DNA of 64,000 nucleotides from NCBI RefSeq assembly GCF_902686445.1, contig NC_062224.1:20563123-20627122 (forward strand), written 5' to 3'. The notes beneath the pieces are model-generated. The model worked only from the letters and a program-made list of their open reading frames with translations, was not told where the DNA came from and made no database searches. Every line of letters starts with the position of its first letter. Positions within the stretch are counted from its first letter, which is position 1. The translations under genes and the position numbers were made by a program. The stretch is from Sciurus carolinensis. Lineage: Eukaryota > Chordata > Mammalia > Rodentia > Sciuridae. This document shows, piece after piece, positions 1 through 12,893 of this stretch.

Positions 1-1739
1 CCTTTTTGAAGTTTATTTCTTTTAAGAGCCTGTGGTTTTAAGACCTTCGTTTGAATCTCTTCCTTATCTGCTATATAGTAATGCTGCTCTCCAAGTACAG
101 GCTTTTAATTGCAGGAGAGGTTTGCTGTGGGAGCCACCATTAGAAGGCTTGTGAGTTCCATCTGCTCTTTTCAAAGGAGTGAGATTCATAGCATAATAAA
201 CCCCATGCCCAAATAAGCTTCTCATTATTAGCTATTGGCCAGTGACTCAAAGTCTTGCCCAAATATGTGCCAAAATCCTTGGTGTGACCTTTTCCCTTGT
301 TCTGGGTAGATTTATCAAAGGTCATTGGCTTTAAGTTTCTTGACATCTTTTAGAGAGGCTTCACACTTCACTTTTATGAGTTATATATTAAGAAATTCTA
401 GAAAACAAGGCAAAAGAATATGTAAAATATATGGATGTCATAAATCTAGAAACATAATTCAAATATAAGTCATTTCAGAGAATAATAGGTCTAAACCATT
501 TTATACAACAGATGTGTTAGTAGAGAATCGAATATCAATTGCATTTTTCAAAAAGTTTTAAAAATATTGGAAGAGTTGGTTATGTTCCTGAAGTCTCTTG
601 GAAAATGGAAAACAATTCCTGAATTATATTAAGTAAATCTAGATTTTCATGCACAAAGTTTGCTTGAAGTGAGATCCCCTAGAGTATTATCATTTGTCCC
701 ATATGGATCATAAGGTAAATATCCCATCAACTTTGCTTCAGCAAGGCCTGTGACCTTTTGAAATTTGAATGCTCTAAAATTCCTTCCTTTTCAATTTATA
801 GTTTGGTTGGGATTCCTCAAAGACAGCAAATTTGTACTTGAGATGGGAGAAGGTAGCATTATTTCCAACTTCCTCATCTATGCAGGCTAGTCCCTGCAGT
901 GATGGAAATCTCTCTCGTGTTTGGAGAGGACATGATACTTTCATTTTGGCATTCAGTTGTTTGTGTGGTAGTGGTGGGGGACTGGGATTATGGGTGCTAA
1001 TTCTACTGTCCAGGGGAGCAAGACGAGGAAGAGAGATGGAATTTAGAGGAAGACAGAAGACAATTCTCTTTACTTTTCTAGGCCTCAGAGTGATATCACA
1101 TTTTTACCTATTCCCCGGGGTTAATTCATGTAAGGTGTTTGGTACAGAACCTGACATACTGGTCAGAACATATGTTTGTCAGTTTCATTATAATGATGAG
1201 GATAATGAAGTAATGTGACATGTGATATAGCAATTTTTAGAGCTGTGATTTTCATCTTAGGTCTAGACTCAAATACCAGCATCCATATTCTCTCTACTAT
1301 ACTTGGCAGACTTCTAGGAATTGTTAAAAGATGGCAGGTGGAAGGACCCCCGAAGGTGGTTAAAATTTGGCCTTTAATTGACCCACTGACATTTGTCCCT
1401 GACCAAAGATCTTGGTTCCAGTGTTATGATGTATTTCTTTTGTATTTTCTTAATGAAAACACCTCCAGTCTCAGAGGAACTATAACAGAATGACTAAGTA
1501 CCCAACAACCTAATGTCAAAAGAGAAAAGAGAAATTCCTTTTTTTTTAGTCTTATTTTTTAATCACCAGGTCTGTGAAATATTTTTTAATGGTCTAATCA
1601 CATTACACATACACATAAAACTGGAAAGCTTAAATGTAAATTGGAATTATTTCACTAAAAATGTCACTGGGAAAAAATGTACACACTGTTCAACAACTTA
1701 AGAAAGAAGACAGTTGCCTAGCATGAAAGCAGATGAGGC
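1..1739. other. Intergenic DNA, nothing recognised
   Basis: AT-rich sequence with scattered short reading frames, the longest 128 codons (832-1218, plus). Its translation has no domain, repeat or composition suggesting a real protein. I see no repeat family here. Confidence 0.5.
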
Positions 1740-2200
1740 AGCTCTGAGTGTACTGACTTCATGCCACGTGGATCCCCGGCCTGAGAGTGAGAAGGGGGTG
1801 ACCCAAAGGTCAAGAACGTCATCACCTAGTTCACCCCTCTGGCTCTTCAGGGATGCCAGCCCTGCCATGGTCCTCCCAGTTACCCCTGGGAGGCTCCGTG
1901 GAGGGCTGTCCCCATCCAAGAACTAGGCCCTGCCATTCCCACCGCCAGCTGTCTGTCCTTCTCCAGCTCTGGCTCAGTCATGATGGTGTTCATAACAACT
2001 CTGTGACTCCTGCCTCCACCAGTCCTGCTGCCACGTGGGATAGCAGCTTGTGTGCAAGCTGGCTCCACTCGTTTCAGGTGTGATCTCTGGGCTGGGAAGT
2101 TTTTTCAACCAGACACTGTTCATTATAGAGTCTCCTCTTCAAGGTGCTCAGGTGGGGGCTTGGTGGGCCCCTTCTGGACCCAAACATACTGTGGTAGGAA
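1740..2200. other. GC-rich block of unknown origin
   Basis: About 460 bp noticeably richer in G and C than its surroundings, with few CpGs. It has overlapping short open frames on both strands, as expected from composition alone. It resembles neither the local LTRs nor the L1 5'UTRs. It could be an old repeat or a conserved regulatory element. Confidence 0.35.
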
Positions 2201-2360
2201 GCATTGTGTTTGAGAAACAAAAACACATTATCCTACTGGCAAAAGGCTACTACAGGGAGGCAGAGAGAAAATTCTGAAAAGAGAATTATTTTAAAAGTGA
2301 ATTGTGGCTGTTGGAATACAATGGAATTCATGGATCATTGTTAAGAATCAATAAAATTGA

Positions 2361-2372
2361 GTGTGTGTGTGT

Positions 2373-2415
<43 letters not shown>
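2361..2415. repeat. (GT)n/(GA)n microsatellite
   Basis: A short GT run followed directly by about 40 bp of almost perfect GA dinucleotides. Confidence 0.95.
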
Positions 2416-2417
<2 letters not shown>

Positions 2418-3064
2418 TAAGAGACTGAACTATGGCAAACCACACAAGAACTCATTTCTGGGGATTGTTATGCCGAGAGGTAAGGAGAAATTATAAATAT
2501 TTAAAAGAGGAAAACCATGCCATAGAGCAGTATTAGAGAGGGAGAAAAGCCATCTCCAGAAAAATACAGGGAAAAATCAGCAGAAGGTGTCAGAAAGAGT
2601 TCTCTTTCAAAAAAAAAAAAAAATAGGACAGAGATACTGAATCACAGAAAGCAGAGAGGGCAGAGGACCCAGGAGACCTTGACATCAGGAAGTCTGACAT
2701 AAGGTGAGCAGACAGTCTTCCGGAGAAGTTTCAACGTTTGCAGCTCAGGAACCCTTTCCCCTTTAGTGTTGCACAAACCAGGCTTGCCAGTTCCTGGCTT
2801 TGGAAACTGAACTTATCACTCACTGAGTTCTTAACTTTCATTTCTGTAGCTTTGTGCTTTCAATATTTAAGTAATGGGGTTTTGTTTTTACAAATTAACA
2901 TATTTTTCTCTTTTGTACTTTGAAAATTACCATTCTCCCTAACAAGTCTGATATGGCCATTTTCTTAAAATGGGGCTCATAATAAGTAGTCTAAAGAGAA
3001 AGGACTAACACTGAACTTGTGCCACTCCAAGGACATTTTGTAATGAAATGACAGGCTTACAGCC

Positions 3065-3594
3065 TGTATTAGTCAGGGTTCTTTCTAGAGGAACAGAAGC
3101 AACAGGAGGTATGATTATGAAAAGGGAATTTATTAGATTGGCTTACACGACCAGAAGCTGGGTAGTCCACAATGGCTGCCTGCAGCTGGAGAGCGGGAAG
3201 AACCAGTAGCTGCGCAGTCCAAGAGGCGGAAGCCCCAGGACAAGAGAGATCAACAGTGCTACCCTAGTCAGACTAAGGCTTGTGGAAACTACCTGGAGAA
3301 TCACTGGCAGAGTCCGCTTTGGAAGAGTGAAGAAGCAAGAGTTCTATATCCTCAGACCATCAAATCAGCAATCAAGTATGACAAGAAGAGCCGAGCTTGC
3401 ATCTGCATCTGCATCTGCTTCCTTTTTCTTCCAAGTTTTATTCCGTCCAAGCCATCATCCTTTGGGGTGGTGTTGCCCACACTATCCCACATTCCAATCA
3501 TTCCTAGACACGCCCTCATTGACACACCCAGAAGCCGCTTAATCATCAGCATCTCTTAATCCAATCAAGCTGACAATTCAAATTAACCTTTACA
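3065..3594 (+). mobile_element. Solo LTR (ERVL/MaLR-like) with 5-bp target duplication
   Basis: A 530-bp element starts TGTATTAGTCAGGG and ends TTTACA, giving the TG...CA ends of a retroviral LTR. It is flanked by identical CAGCC at 3060-3064 and 3595-3599. No internal retroviral sequence is attached, so it is a solo LTR left by recombination. A small CATCTG hexamer run (three copies) lies near 3403. Family naming is by resemblance only. Confidence 0.8.
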
Positions 3595-3599
3595 CAGCC

Positions 3600-5655
3600 C
3601 TAGCTTTATACTTGGAAGGGGGATTTTCTAAATTGATTTAGACCTGGAGGACCTGGATAATAGTTTATTTCTTAAAGATAAAGGAGATATTTCTTTTACT
3701 CAGTGAATGGGAAGAAAATATGATGTAAGACAAGGAAAAATTTTGAAGTCTGCCCCTTGTAGTCTGGTGTGATTGTAGAAAAGAGAAAGGGAAGAGAGAG
3801 AGAGACCAAGAACAAATACCCATCTCATCCTGCTACCCAATCTAAGTTGGCTTTATAAAATCCAGAGAGGTATGGGAGAGACCAAAAATGTTTAGGTTCA
3901 TAGAATTTCCTAGGAGTAAGGGGTGGTGTGGCAGAGAGAGGCTCTGAATCTTTGGGAGGAACTCCACATACGAATAGTTCCAACACACCCTGGGGTGGCC
4001 TGATGATAGGAGTAGACCACAGATGGCTGAGTGGAGAAGTACTTCTGATCCTCAAGGTCAATATTTGGAATGCAGAGATCCAGAGGTCTTTGTGTTTTCT
4101 TGAACACATCCCGCAGGGGTGAGGGAAAAGGTTCCCACCGGAGGGATGGGCTGGCTGTGAAATAAAAGCTAAGAAATATACATATCAGAAATAAAGGGAA
4201 GAATATTTTTGAAGCAAGGACATGACCGACTGAGCCATCCAGCAGGGTCTGACTCTAACAAAGGAGGCTGCGCTTGCTTTATTTGTAGCAGTACAGATCA
4301 AAGGGGACAGGGAGGAGCTTCTTGGAGAAAAACAGGATGGGGACTGGAGGTAAGCAGGCCATTTGGCTCTAGCAGGTCACTCCCATCTCCTGGAACCTCA
4401 GCTGTGAGCTAATGCAGGAAACCAGGTGACTCAGGCATTATCCAACAGTCAATATCTGACAGTGAGTTCCTGAGGCCAGATATTCCTGGTTAATGACTGG
4501 AACTTCACCTGGTTCTCACAGGAGTCATGAATGGCTCCCCGCAGTGTTCCTTAGTGATATGATGCGGAGGTATGAGACATGGAGCTGCTGAGACTTACAC
4601 AAGGCTGCACAACCCTGGGATCAGGGGCAAAAAACCAGGAAGCTTGGGATTTCTCAATATGGAGCAAGTTTCTGGGAGTCCAGGGTACACAGATGACAGT
4701 AGACAGACCACAAGAGTGTAGACTGAGGTTGCTCATCTACCAATAGCCCAGTGAGCAAACCAAGCAGGCCATTGGGTGGCCGTGACTCCAAAGCTCCAGA
4801 GTACACCAAACAGACACCAAGATCCGTTTCCCTTTTCCCAAGAGAACCCAGCAAACTTCTGCTACACCCAGACTCAAGAGCAGAGCAGAAATATGATAAA
4901 TAAACATCATCATACTAAAGATGATCCCCCAAAGAGTGAAAAATAATGAATGCTTATAAATAAAAAGGAAACCGCTTAAATTAGAAGAAATGAAAATACT
5001 CTACGAATAATTGGCAAATCTAAGTTGTCTCTGTCTCCCAGAGGAGTACAGGCCAATAAAAAGATGACAATGTTAGAAGACAGGAAACTACTTTCTCTGG
5101 CCATCTAAGTGTCCAGTAATTCTTCCGTAAAACAGTTAATTATTTATTATACATTGGTCTGAAAACATTATTTTAAAAATTTGAAAACATATTATTTTGA
5201 AAATTTGAAAAAAAAGTTGATTTTAGTGATGATAACTGGATTTTCCATTTTTATAATAGAAATTTTCTAGAAAACTGCTTCTATCACTCCTTTAGAACCA
5301 GCTGCCACAATTAACAAATATATATTTTTATGAAGTATATTTGTGTTAAATTTGTTTTATCTTTGCGAATTCCTCAAAGAAAGAGAGTACCTTTTCTTTT
5401 AGTGCATGTGACACTTTTTATAGTGATCACAATGTAAGTTTGGTGATTGGAGTCCCGTTTTATCTACACAGGACACGTATACAGGTATGTGTCTTGAAGA
5501 ATTGCAGAGTGATCATGTTACTTGATTATATGTGTAATCATTGTGCTACAGTATCATGATTGTTACATAGTTTAAGTTTACAACTTTTTTTGTTTCTACA
5601 CTTGAGAAGCCCAGTCCACCCTGCTTCTTGGGGCTCCTTAGTGCTGTGGTCAGTT
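3600..5655. other. Intergenic DNA, nothing recognised
   Basis: Mixed unique-looking sequence between the solo LTR and the next LTR. Short open frames are present without recognisable protein character. Confidence 0.45.
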
Positions 5656-5659
5656 GATG

Positions 5660-6089
5660 TGTTATGGTTTACATATTAGGAGTCCTTCAAAAGCTCATGT
5701 GTGAAATAAGGCAAGAACATTCGGAGGTGAATTGATTATGTTATGAGATCCTTAATCCAATTGGTGAATTAATCCCCTGATGGGGATTAACTGAGTGGTA
5801 ACTGCAGGCAGGTAGGCTATGGCTGGAGGAGGTGGATTGTTGGGGGTGTGCCTGTAAGGTATATATTTTGTATCTGGCAAGTGGAGTCTCTCTCTTCTTC
5901 CTGATCATCATGTCTTTAGCCACTTCCCTCTGCCACTCTTTCACCCTCACCTCCAGCCCTGAGGAATGGAGCTGGCTGTCTATAGACTGAGACCTCTGCA
6001 ACTGTGAACCCCCAAGTAAACTTTTCCTCCTCTAATTGTTCTTGTCAGGTCTTTCAGTCATAGTAGCAAAAGAGCTGACTAAAACAACA
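5660..6089 (+). mobile_element. MaLR-like LTR
   Basis: About 430 bp starting TGTTATGGTTTACAT and ending CTAAAACAACA. The layout is typical of MaLR LTRs: TGTTATGGTTT head, GGAGGAGGTGGA in the middle, CCCAAGTAAACTTTTCCTCC near the polyadenylation region, and GGTCTTTCAGTCATAG close to the end. I find no convincing target duplication. A related copy lies at 8066-8499. Confidence 0.7.
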
Positions 6090-6253
6090 TGCACTTTGGT
6101 AACCATTATTTTTACAATCCACAGTTTCAGCTGTCCTTATTAGTTTCTTCCTCATTGCCTCTTAGTTTTTCTTTTGTTGCTCCTTTTCTAATGTGTCTCA
6201 GTTTGATGCTATGGGGATTAGGGTTTAACAAGCTGATCTAGTTATATCAGTCT

Positions 6254-6715
6254 TTTTTTTTTTTTTTTTGTCCACACTGGACATTAGTCATTTTTTTTGT
6301 GTCGCTGTAACCAAACTAACACTTACAAGAACAATTCAGAAGATGAAAAGTTTATTTGGGGATCATGGTATCAGAGGTCTTGGTCCATACAAGGCCCACT
6401 CATTGCTCTGGGTCTAGGGTGAGGCAGCATATCATAGGGGAGGGATTAGTGGAAGAAAACTGCTCAGCTCATGGTGAGGCCAAGAAGCAGAGGGAAAGGG
6501 AGAGGGCAAGGGGCCACGTGGAAGAAGCACCCTTCTAGGGCACACCTCCAGTGACCCACCTCCTCTAGCCACTTCCTACCTGCCTACAACTACCACCTAG
6601 CCAGTCCATTCTACTTGATTAGGCTATAGCTCTCATAATCTAACCACTTCACCTTTGAATATTTCTGCATTAACACAGGAACTTTTGGGGGGACACCTTA
6701 CATTCTGACCACAAT
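6254..6715 (+). repeat. Poly-T tract and old ATTAGTCA-type repeat
   Basis: A T18 tract (about 6254-6271) is followed by a repeat with ATTAGTCA, TCGCTGTAACC, AAAAGTTTATTTGGGG, GTGAGGCAGCAT and a tail ACATTCTGACCACAAT. I recognise this arrangement as a multicopy interspersed element in rodents and other mammals, probably an LTR, but cannot name the family. Confidence 0.45.
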
Positions 6716-6743
6716 ACCGAACCTGCTGAACTTTGTTTTCACT

Positions 6744-6860
6744 TAATGCAAATGAAGCAACTGGATTACTATCATTGTGTGTTTTAAAACAAGCATACAA
6801 AATCTTGATTAAACCAAGAAAATGAAAATAAATAAGATTAGGCCTTAAAATGCAATGCAC
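6744..6860 (+). repeat. First copy of a locally duplicated segment
   Basis: The segment from GAAGCAACTGGATTACTATC onward matches 9555-9665. The first 34 bases differ at two sites, followed by a looser match around AAATAAATAAGA. It is either an unnamed repeat or an old local duplication. Confidence 0.5.
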
Positions 6861-8065
6861 CTTCCGGAGAGAAGCTGGTAAGTAAAATGCCTGTGAGAAT
6901 TCCTGTAACAATGAGTTCTTGAGTGGAGCAGAAGAGAGGTGCTATGTAAATGCCAGGTTATTTTTATATCCTGGATACTTAAGATGCTCCACAAAGGTCA
7001 AGCGTTAGCTAAAAGAACAGAATCTTGGGAAAGCAAATGTTTCCAGCTTTTCATGGCCAGACCCATTCATCTGGAGGAAGCTTACCAGGAGTCCTGCAGA
7101 TAAGGTGAATAAACAAGAGGTCCAAGGTTTTACCAAAATATTAATATATTTGCTGAGTTTTTAGCAATTACGAATTGGTCTCAAGATTTGAATCCTAATC
7201 CATAAGCAATTTTCTGTTCTTTGGCACACCTTAGGATTGAAAGGATTCAGAAAAAATATTAAGCATCTTAAAAATGGTGACTGTCCATGTTCTTCAACAC
7301 TCAGTTTTCTGATCATGGAAGGAACTAAATAAAAATTCATTGAACTGATTAGGTGTGAAAAGAATGTTAGCTCAGGGTAGAAGGCTGAACTGCGACTTAG
7401 AAAGAAATATTGGAACTCCGAGAAAATACTGTCATGTCAGTATCTTCTTGCCTGATTTCAATATTGGATAGAATCTCTCCCAGATAGATTGGATTGCCTA
7501 ATTCAAATGTTAATCTTAAATAACTATTTCTGGGAAAAAGTACCTTAAAATCCTTTTGATAAACCCTGCTCAGTTCTCTTCTGGATTTCACTTTAGATTC
7601 TTGATTGTTGGGGAGCTTTATGGAGGTTTACAAATCACTTTGCTGAACTTAAGACTACAGCTTGGAACCAACTATTGCATATGGCGAGTTATCAATGAGG
7701 TATGAGAAATGGGGCCCTATCACAATTCCTCCCGCTCTACAAGGTTCACATATATATTCTGAATTCCAAGCTGGTAAATTTTATTAGATGTAACATAAGT
7801 AGGTCCAAACATGCCCTGACTATCTTGGACCTAGGGGATGAAACTTATAGGACAAAGACCAAAGCTTCAGAATTACTCACTTGTTATTTTCCAATGTTCC
7901 TTCTTCACTGTAATGCTACTTTTAAGAAAGGGTGGCTATCAGGTAATTTGATTAAAGCTAGTCAGAAAATTCAATTCAATGACCCCAAATCTGGGTGATA
8001 GAGTAAAAATTTCATCATGAGAAGCAGATCACTTCAGTTTGTAATTTCTTTCTTCTTGATGTGCC
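6861..8065. other. Intergenic DNA, nothing recognised
   Basis: AT-rich sequence with no recognised repeat. A 98-codon frame at 7702-7998 has no recognisable protein character. Confidence 0.45.
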
Positions 8066-8499
8066 TGTTGTGATTTAGACATGAAATGATTCCCAAAAGC
8101 TCACTTGTGGTCATGTGTGAGACCATGCAAGAAAGTTTAGAGTGAAATGATTGTGCTTGAGAATCTTAAATTAATCAGCGCATTAATCCACTTGAGTGGA
8201 TTAGCTGGCAGATAGGGTGTGGTTGGAGGAGGTAGGTCACTGTCAATGTTCCTTTGGGGGACATATTTTGTCCCTGGTGAGCAAGGTTCTCTGCTTCCTG
8301 GTGGTCATGTTCTGAGCTGCTTTCCTCCTCTACACCTTTTCATCATGATGTCCTGCCTTACCTTGGACCCAGAGAAACAGAGTTGATTGTTTATGGACTG
8401 AGTCCTCTGAAACATGCTCTCTAAATAAATTTTTCCTCCTGTAAAATAGTTTTTGTCAGGTCTTTTGGTCATAGTGAAAAAAAAAAATTGGCTAAAACA
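8066..8499 (+). mobile_element. MaLR-like LTR, second copy
   Basis: About 434 bp starting TGTTGTGATTTAGACATG and ending GGCTAAAACA. It shares the modules of the LTR at 5660 (GGAGGAGGTAGG, CTCTAAATAAATTTTTCCTCC, GGTCTTTTGGTCATAG) but is clearly diverged. Flanking 5-mers GTGCC and GCACC differ by two transitions and may be a decayed target duplication. Confidence 0.65.
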
Positions 8500-8874
8500 G
8501 CACCGTTATAAACTTAAGGCTTTCTCTATACCCAAGTCTCTCCATGAGGATGTTCACTCAGGATAAGGCTCAGATCTTTGGTATCACTGACCTTCAGAAT
8601 ACCTAACACAGCTAGGACAAGAGTCAACTCAAAATTTGAACTAAAAATGGATCTTCCAGTCACTTATCACCCTTAAGGGGCAGGTAGAATGGAATTAAGA
8701 CTTGGAGTCTTCAAAGAATATTTGTCATCATTAATAAGATGGTTTCTAACCTATCAAAGGTCACTTATCTCAATACTTATCCTTATTTATCATGTTATCC
8801 CCCTTACACACACACTTGCATGGTTGATAAGAGTTTGGGCTGCAGTTTGATCAACAAATTGTATGAACAGATTT

Positions 8875-9060
8875 TCAGTATCAGTCAGCTTTCACTGGAT
8901 TGTGCTGTGGTAACAAACAACCCTAAATTCATGGTAGTGCATGAAACTAAATTTTATATTTTGCTCATGTCATGTGTTGGTTTTGGAACAGCTGTGATTT
9001 TGCTGGGCTCTGCCTGGCTCTGTTCCATGTGCTTTTTTTATTCTGAGATCTAGGCCAAAG
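8875..9060 (+). repeat. Old TATCAGTCAGCTTT-type repeat fragment
   Basis: Begins AGTATCAGTCAGCTTTCAC and continues with GTAACAAACAACCCTAAATTCATGG and TTTGCTCATG. This matches an ancient mammalian interspersed element I recognise but cannot name. A second fragment begins at 10912. Confidence 0.45.
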
Positions 9061-9216
9061 GAAAAAAAATCTCAATTTAGAACTTGCTATTCTTGTGGCA
9101 GATAGAGAACAACTAAGCCACAAGGATATGAAAACTCTTAAAGCTCTGTTTGAAAATGGCTAAGACTGAGGTCAATGGGAAGGGGAATGCTTCCTGCGAG
9201 TCATGTACCAAAGTGT

Positions 9217-9260
9217 AAGGGTGTGTGTGTGTGTGTGTGTGTGTTTGTGTGGTGTGTGTT
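9217..9260. repeat. (GT)n microsatellite
   Basis: About 40 bp of GT dinucleotides with a few interruptions. Confidence 0.95.
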
Positions 9261-10911
9261 CATGACAAGGAAAGCTTCAATGATGGGAACGACAGTGCAT
9301 TCTACAGCAGTCCAACTTGTATTCTCCCTTCATTAATCAAAGTATACTCACCCCCTTCACAGGAAAGACACTGTAAGAGTTGTATTTAGGCACTGCATCA
9401 AGCTCAAGTCCATCATCTCATGGTAGTCACCTTACCAGGTCCAGATAAAACTCTCTTGATCTATGCTTCTCTTAACTAAAAAGACGAATCAGTATAGCTG
9501 CTAAATGGTAATAGGAACGAAAAAATGGAATTCTATTTAATGTGTGGTATGGAAGTGAAGCAACTAGATTACCATCATTGTGTGTTTTAACTGGGAAAAA
9601 AAAAATCTCTTGATAAAAGTAATGGGAATAAATAAGACTTGAGTTGATGTGCTTTCAGGAGGCACACTCAAGCATCTCCCAAAACAAGAGTGGAGAGGAA
9701 AAGAACAGACAAAATAATTATGGTTTTTCTGAAAAGATAAGAATGTGAGTGAAGGTGGGCAGGGTGGTAATGAGGCAGAACATACAGTAGTCATGGATCA
9801 ATGGCAACGAAAAAATCCCATGGGGAGGGTTTTAAGGCATCTTCCTACCCCAGGAGGAGGAATGTTTCCTGAATAGAAAATGAATCTGTTCCTGGAAGTA
9901 GCTTCCCTGTTGTCCTTTGTACTCTTTGACATAACCATCTAGGAAGTTCTTCCTTCTCCACGATTCTCCTTGGCTACATGTGAATATGACTTTGGAGAAT
10001 ACACATCATTGGAGGTAGAGCAGGTTTCTTCTTGCTTATGAAAGGCAGGGGGCCCAAATGTCATTTTGTGTCTCAAACAAACAGTCTCTTTTTCTTAGAG
10101 TAGTTAATATATTCTGGTTTTCCCAGAACCCTTGATTTATGTCTATTGCCTGAATGTAATTAAATTAATAATGACCCTTCCTGTCTTAAATGATTATGGA
10201 TAAATTATAAAACTACCTGTTTTTATCCTGTAAATATTTTTTAAAAAATCCATCTACCTTTTATTCATTTCATGTCTATTATCACCAGGTCCAATAATTA
10301 CTCAGGAAATTCTTTCTAAGATAGGCTTTTATTTTTAGATCAATTGATTGGTATGTTTATTTTAATAGGCTTTTGTAAGAGAGGTATGCCCTTACTTTTT
10401 TCATGAACCATTTTATTAATTTGAAGAGATTTATTGGGACCAACTCAATTTAGTCATAGGTCTTTGCACCAAAACTAAGGCTAAACAACCTTCTGGCTTA
10501 AAACATTTTAACTTTCACCAGTTGGGGTTGAGAATAGTTCTACTTCCCAGATTCACAAGTTCCAGAATGTCTGAGTTTTTTTTACCTCCATTTTTGTTTT
10601 TCTGCTTAGAAAGCAGTCATTTTTTTTTTTTTCCTGAGCTTATTTATTTCTTAGTGTTTTGTCAAATTTAGCCAGTGGTTTACCAACTCATCATTCCAGC
10701 CTTTTCTCAGTTTTTGTCTAAAGATACAAGCTCATTAAGGACATTGTTTACTTCCCAATTTTATTGCGAACAACAGTTTTACTAAATATTTTGCCACTAA
10801 TAACGTCAACTTCTAGTCACAGTTTTCTGGATACCCACTGCTAGTCCTAAAGTCAATGTTGCATTTTCCTTGTTGTTCTTATAGCAGTACCCCATTTCTT
10901 GGCACCAATTT
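9261..10911. other. Intergenic DNA with a second duplicated segment
   Basis: Positions 9555-9665 repeat the segment at 6744-6860. Elsewhere in this stretch I see only AT-rich sequence and short T or A runs (for example 10620-10632). Confidence 0.45.
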
Positions 10912-11150
10912 CTGTATCAGTCAGCTTTCTTTATGTGTAGACAAATAACTCATGGATCTCAGTCTCTTGCAATGAAAAAGGTTTATCTCTCATTCTTGTT
11001 ACATGATGTTTGCAACATGCCAGCAACACTGCTTATCTGTGCTCCAAGTGTCATCTTGATTGGGATCCAGGCTAAAGGAGTAGCCTTGACAAGGAAAATA
11101 AATAAGAATGAACTCAGTTTGAACCCATGTATGCCCTAGCCTAGGAAGAC
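10912..11150 (+). repeat. Old TATCAGTCAGCTTT-type repeat fragment
   Basis: Opens CTGTATCAGTCAGCTTTC, matching the element at 8875. Later parts (GTGCTCCAAGTGTCATCTTGA) resemble the interior of the same old family. Confidence 0.4.
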
Positions 11151-11784
11151 AGCAAATATTCTGATGGTCTTTTCCCAACAGTTGGATTTCTAATTTCACA
11201 GATTTACATTGTTGTGAAGGAAAGAACAGAACTATCAAAGTTTCTGCTCAGAAAAGACATGGTATGTGTCACTTCTGACCACATTTTGCTGTTTAAAGCA
11301 AGTTACATGAGCAATCCATGTGAGTGGAAGTATATCTACCACCAGCGGGGCACTGCAAGTCATGAAGCAATGGGAAGGCATAGGACTTCCAAGGAGGACA
11401 GTAGATAATTGGAAACAATAATGCAATCTTCTCTGTCCTTAAACATATATGGTCATACCCTCTGTGAAATTTTTTGATGTAATAGAAATTAGGAATTCAA
11501 AACTTTTTCTATTTAAATACAAGGGAGGAGATTAAAAAGTAGGGTTTATTTTGGATTGGAGAAAACAATGATGGTTCACTAGGAAAGAAACATCTGCAAC
11601 ACAGTTCTAAAGAAAAAAGTCCCTAGAGATTTACTGAACAAAATAGTACAGAAATGTGATTTTATAGGCACTACCAAAATTAAAATAAAATGAAAAATAT
11701 TTTTGATCATCTAGAAAGCAATGTATTGAAAGTTGAGACCCAAAAGAAAGGATTTGTGGCTGAGGGATCAGTAAATACTAGCAT

Positions 11785-12135
11785 ATTTATGGATTAGGAT
11801 GAGGTTTAGCTTCAAGTGACAAAAGCAGAGTAAGTGGCTTTCAAAAACAGAGATTTATTTTTCTCTAATCAATTCAAAATCTTCAGGAAAGTGGTCCAGG
11901 GAAGGTATGGTGATAAGGAACCAGGATCCTTCTATTTTGTTTTCTGTCATCTTCAATGTACACATTTCAGATTAGGGTACAAGGTGCCTATGAGAATTCC
12001 AGTTGCCAGGAACAAAAATAGGCAGATCATAGGCATGCTTGTTTACCATTAAGGATACTTCTGAAGTCACATAAAACATTCTTGCTTACACCTTCCTAAG
12101 AGAACTTAGTCAACTGGCTCTATCTAGCACTAAAA
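11785..12135 (+). repeat. Old interspersed repeat, family not assigned
   Basis: The string GGTTTAGCTTCAAGTGACAAAA followed by GTGGCTTTCAAAAACAGAG and GATTTATTTTTCTCT is typical of an ancient mammalian repeat. It carries a 72-codon frame that is a by-product. Confidence 0.35.
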
Positions 12136-12775
12136 GAGGCTGTGAAACACAGAATTTATTTTAGGACACACTATGTCCCTGTACTGTCCCAGGATTAAAT
12201 TACCAAGAAGTTAAAAATAATAATGGCAGAATTCACAGTCCCTGTCAACAAGTCCAATGGGTACATACAAAATATAATTTAAAACCCCAAATCATTTAAA
12301 ATTAAGAGGACTTGATTAGCTTTTTCGTTTTACAATATGTCTTTTCAAGGTTGAGGGCAGCTATTGTTTGAAGTTGAAAATACAATTTCATGTCACTAGA
12401 TTTACTCCAGGTGCCTACAATAAGGACTTGGAATGCAGGACTCTTTCCTTCAGTGGAAAGCTACTCAAATCATGTTATATGTGGTAACATCAAAGTTGCT
12501 GTCTGAGATAGACTGAACCCCTTACTGATTGAAGTTCAGGCTGGGTCCATTCATGTTTTTGTCAACATCAACTCTTTGCCTAATGCTATCCCCTTCCTCC
12601 TCCTTCTCTTGCCATTAGCTGTGCTTATACTGTCTGCTATAGCATTCTTGGATTTCCTTTAAGAGAAAGAGTGAGCTTCCTGGACACAACACTGCCCCTT
12701 CAAAACTGTCTATTGGAAGAGTCCATAAAGTCCAACCTCAGGTCACTCAGCATCTCTTTCAAATTCATGCCAATG

Positions 12776-12861
12776 TTGGCCAGGGATGTGGGTCAGTGGT
12801 AGAGTGCTTTGTCTAGCATAGGCAAGGCCCTGGGTTCAATCCCCATTACCACACACACACA

Positions 12862-12893
<32 letters not shown>

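Noticed and set aside
832..1493. Adjacent plus-strand frames of 128 and 92 codons
   Set aside because: No domain, no splice or promoter context, no recognisable protein. Expected by chance in 64 kb.
1698..2277. Overlapping open frames on both strands in the GC-rich block
   Set aside because: Frames open on both strands in several phases point to composition rather than coding.
5660..8499. The two MaLR-like LTRs as the ends of one provirus
   Set aside because: They look only about two-thirds identical by eye, no retroviral internal sequence is seen between them, and the interval holds another repeat.
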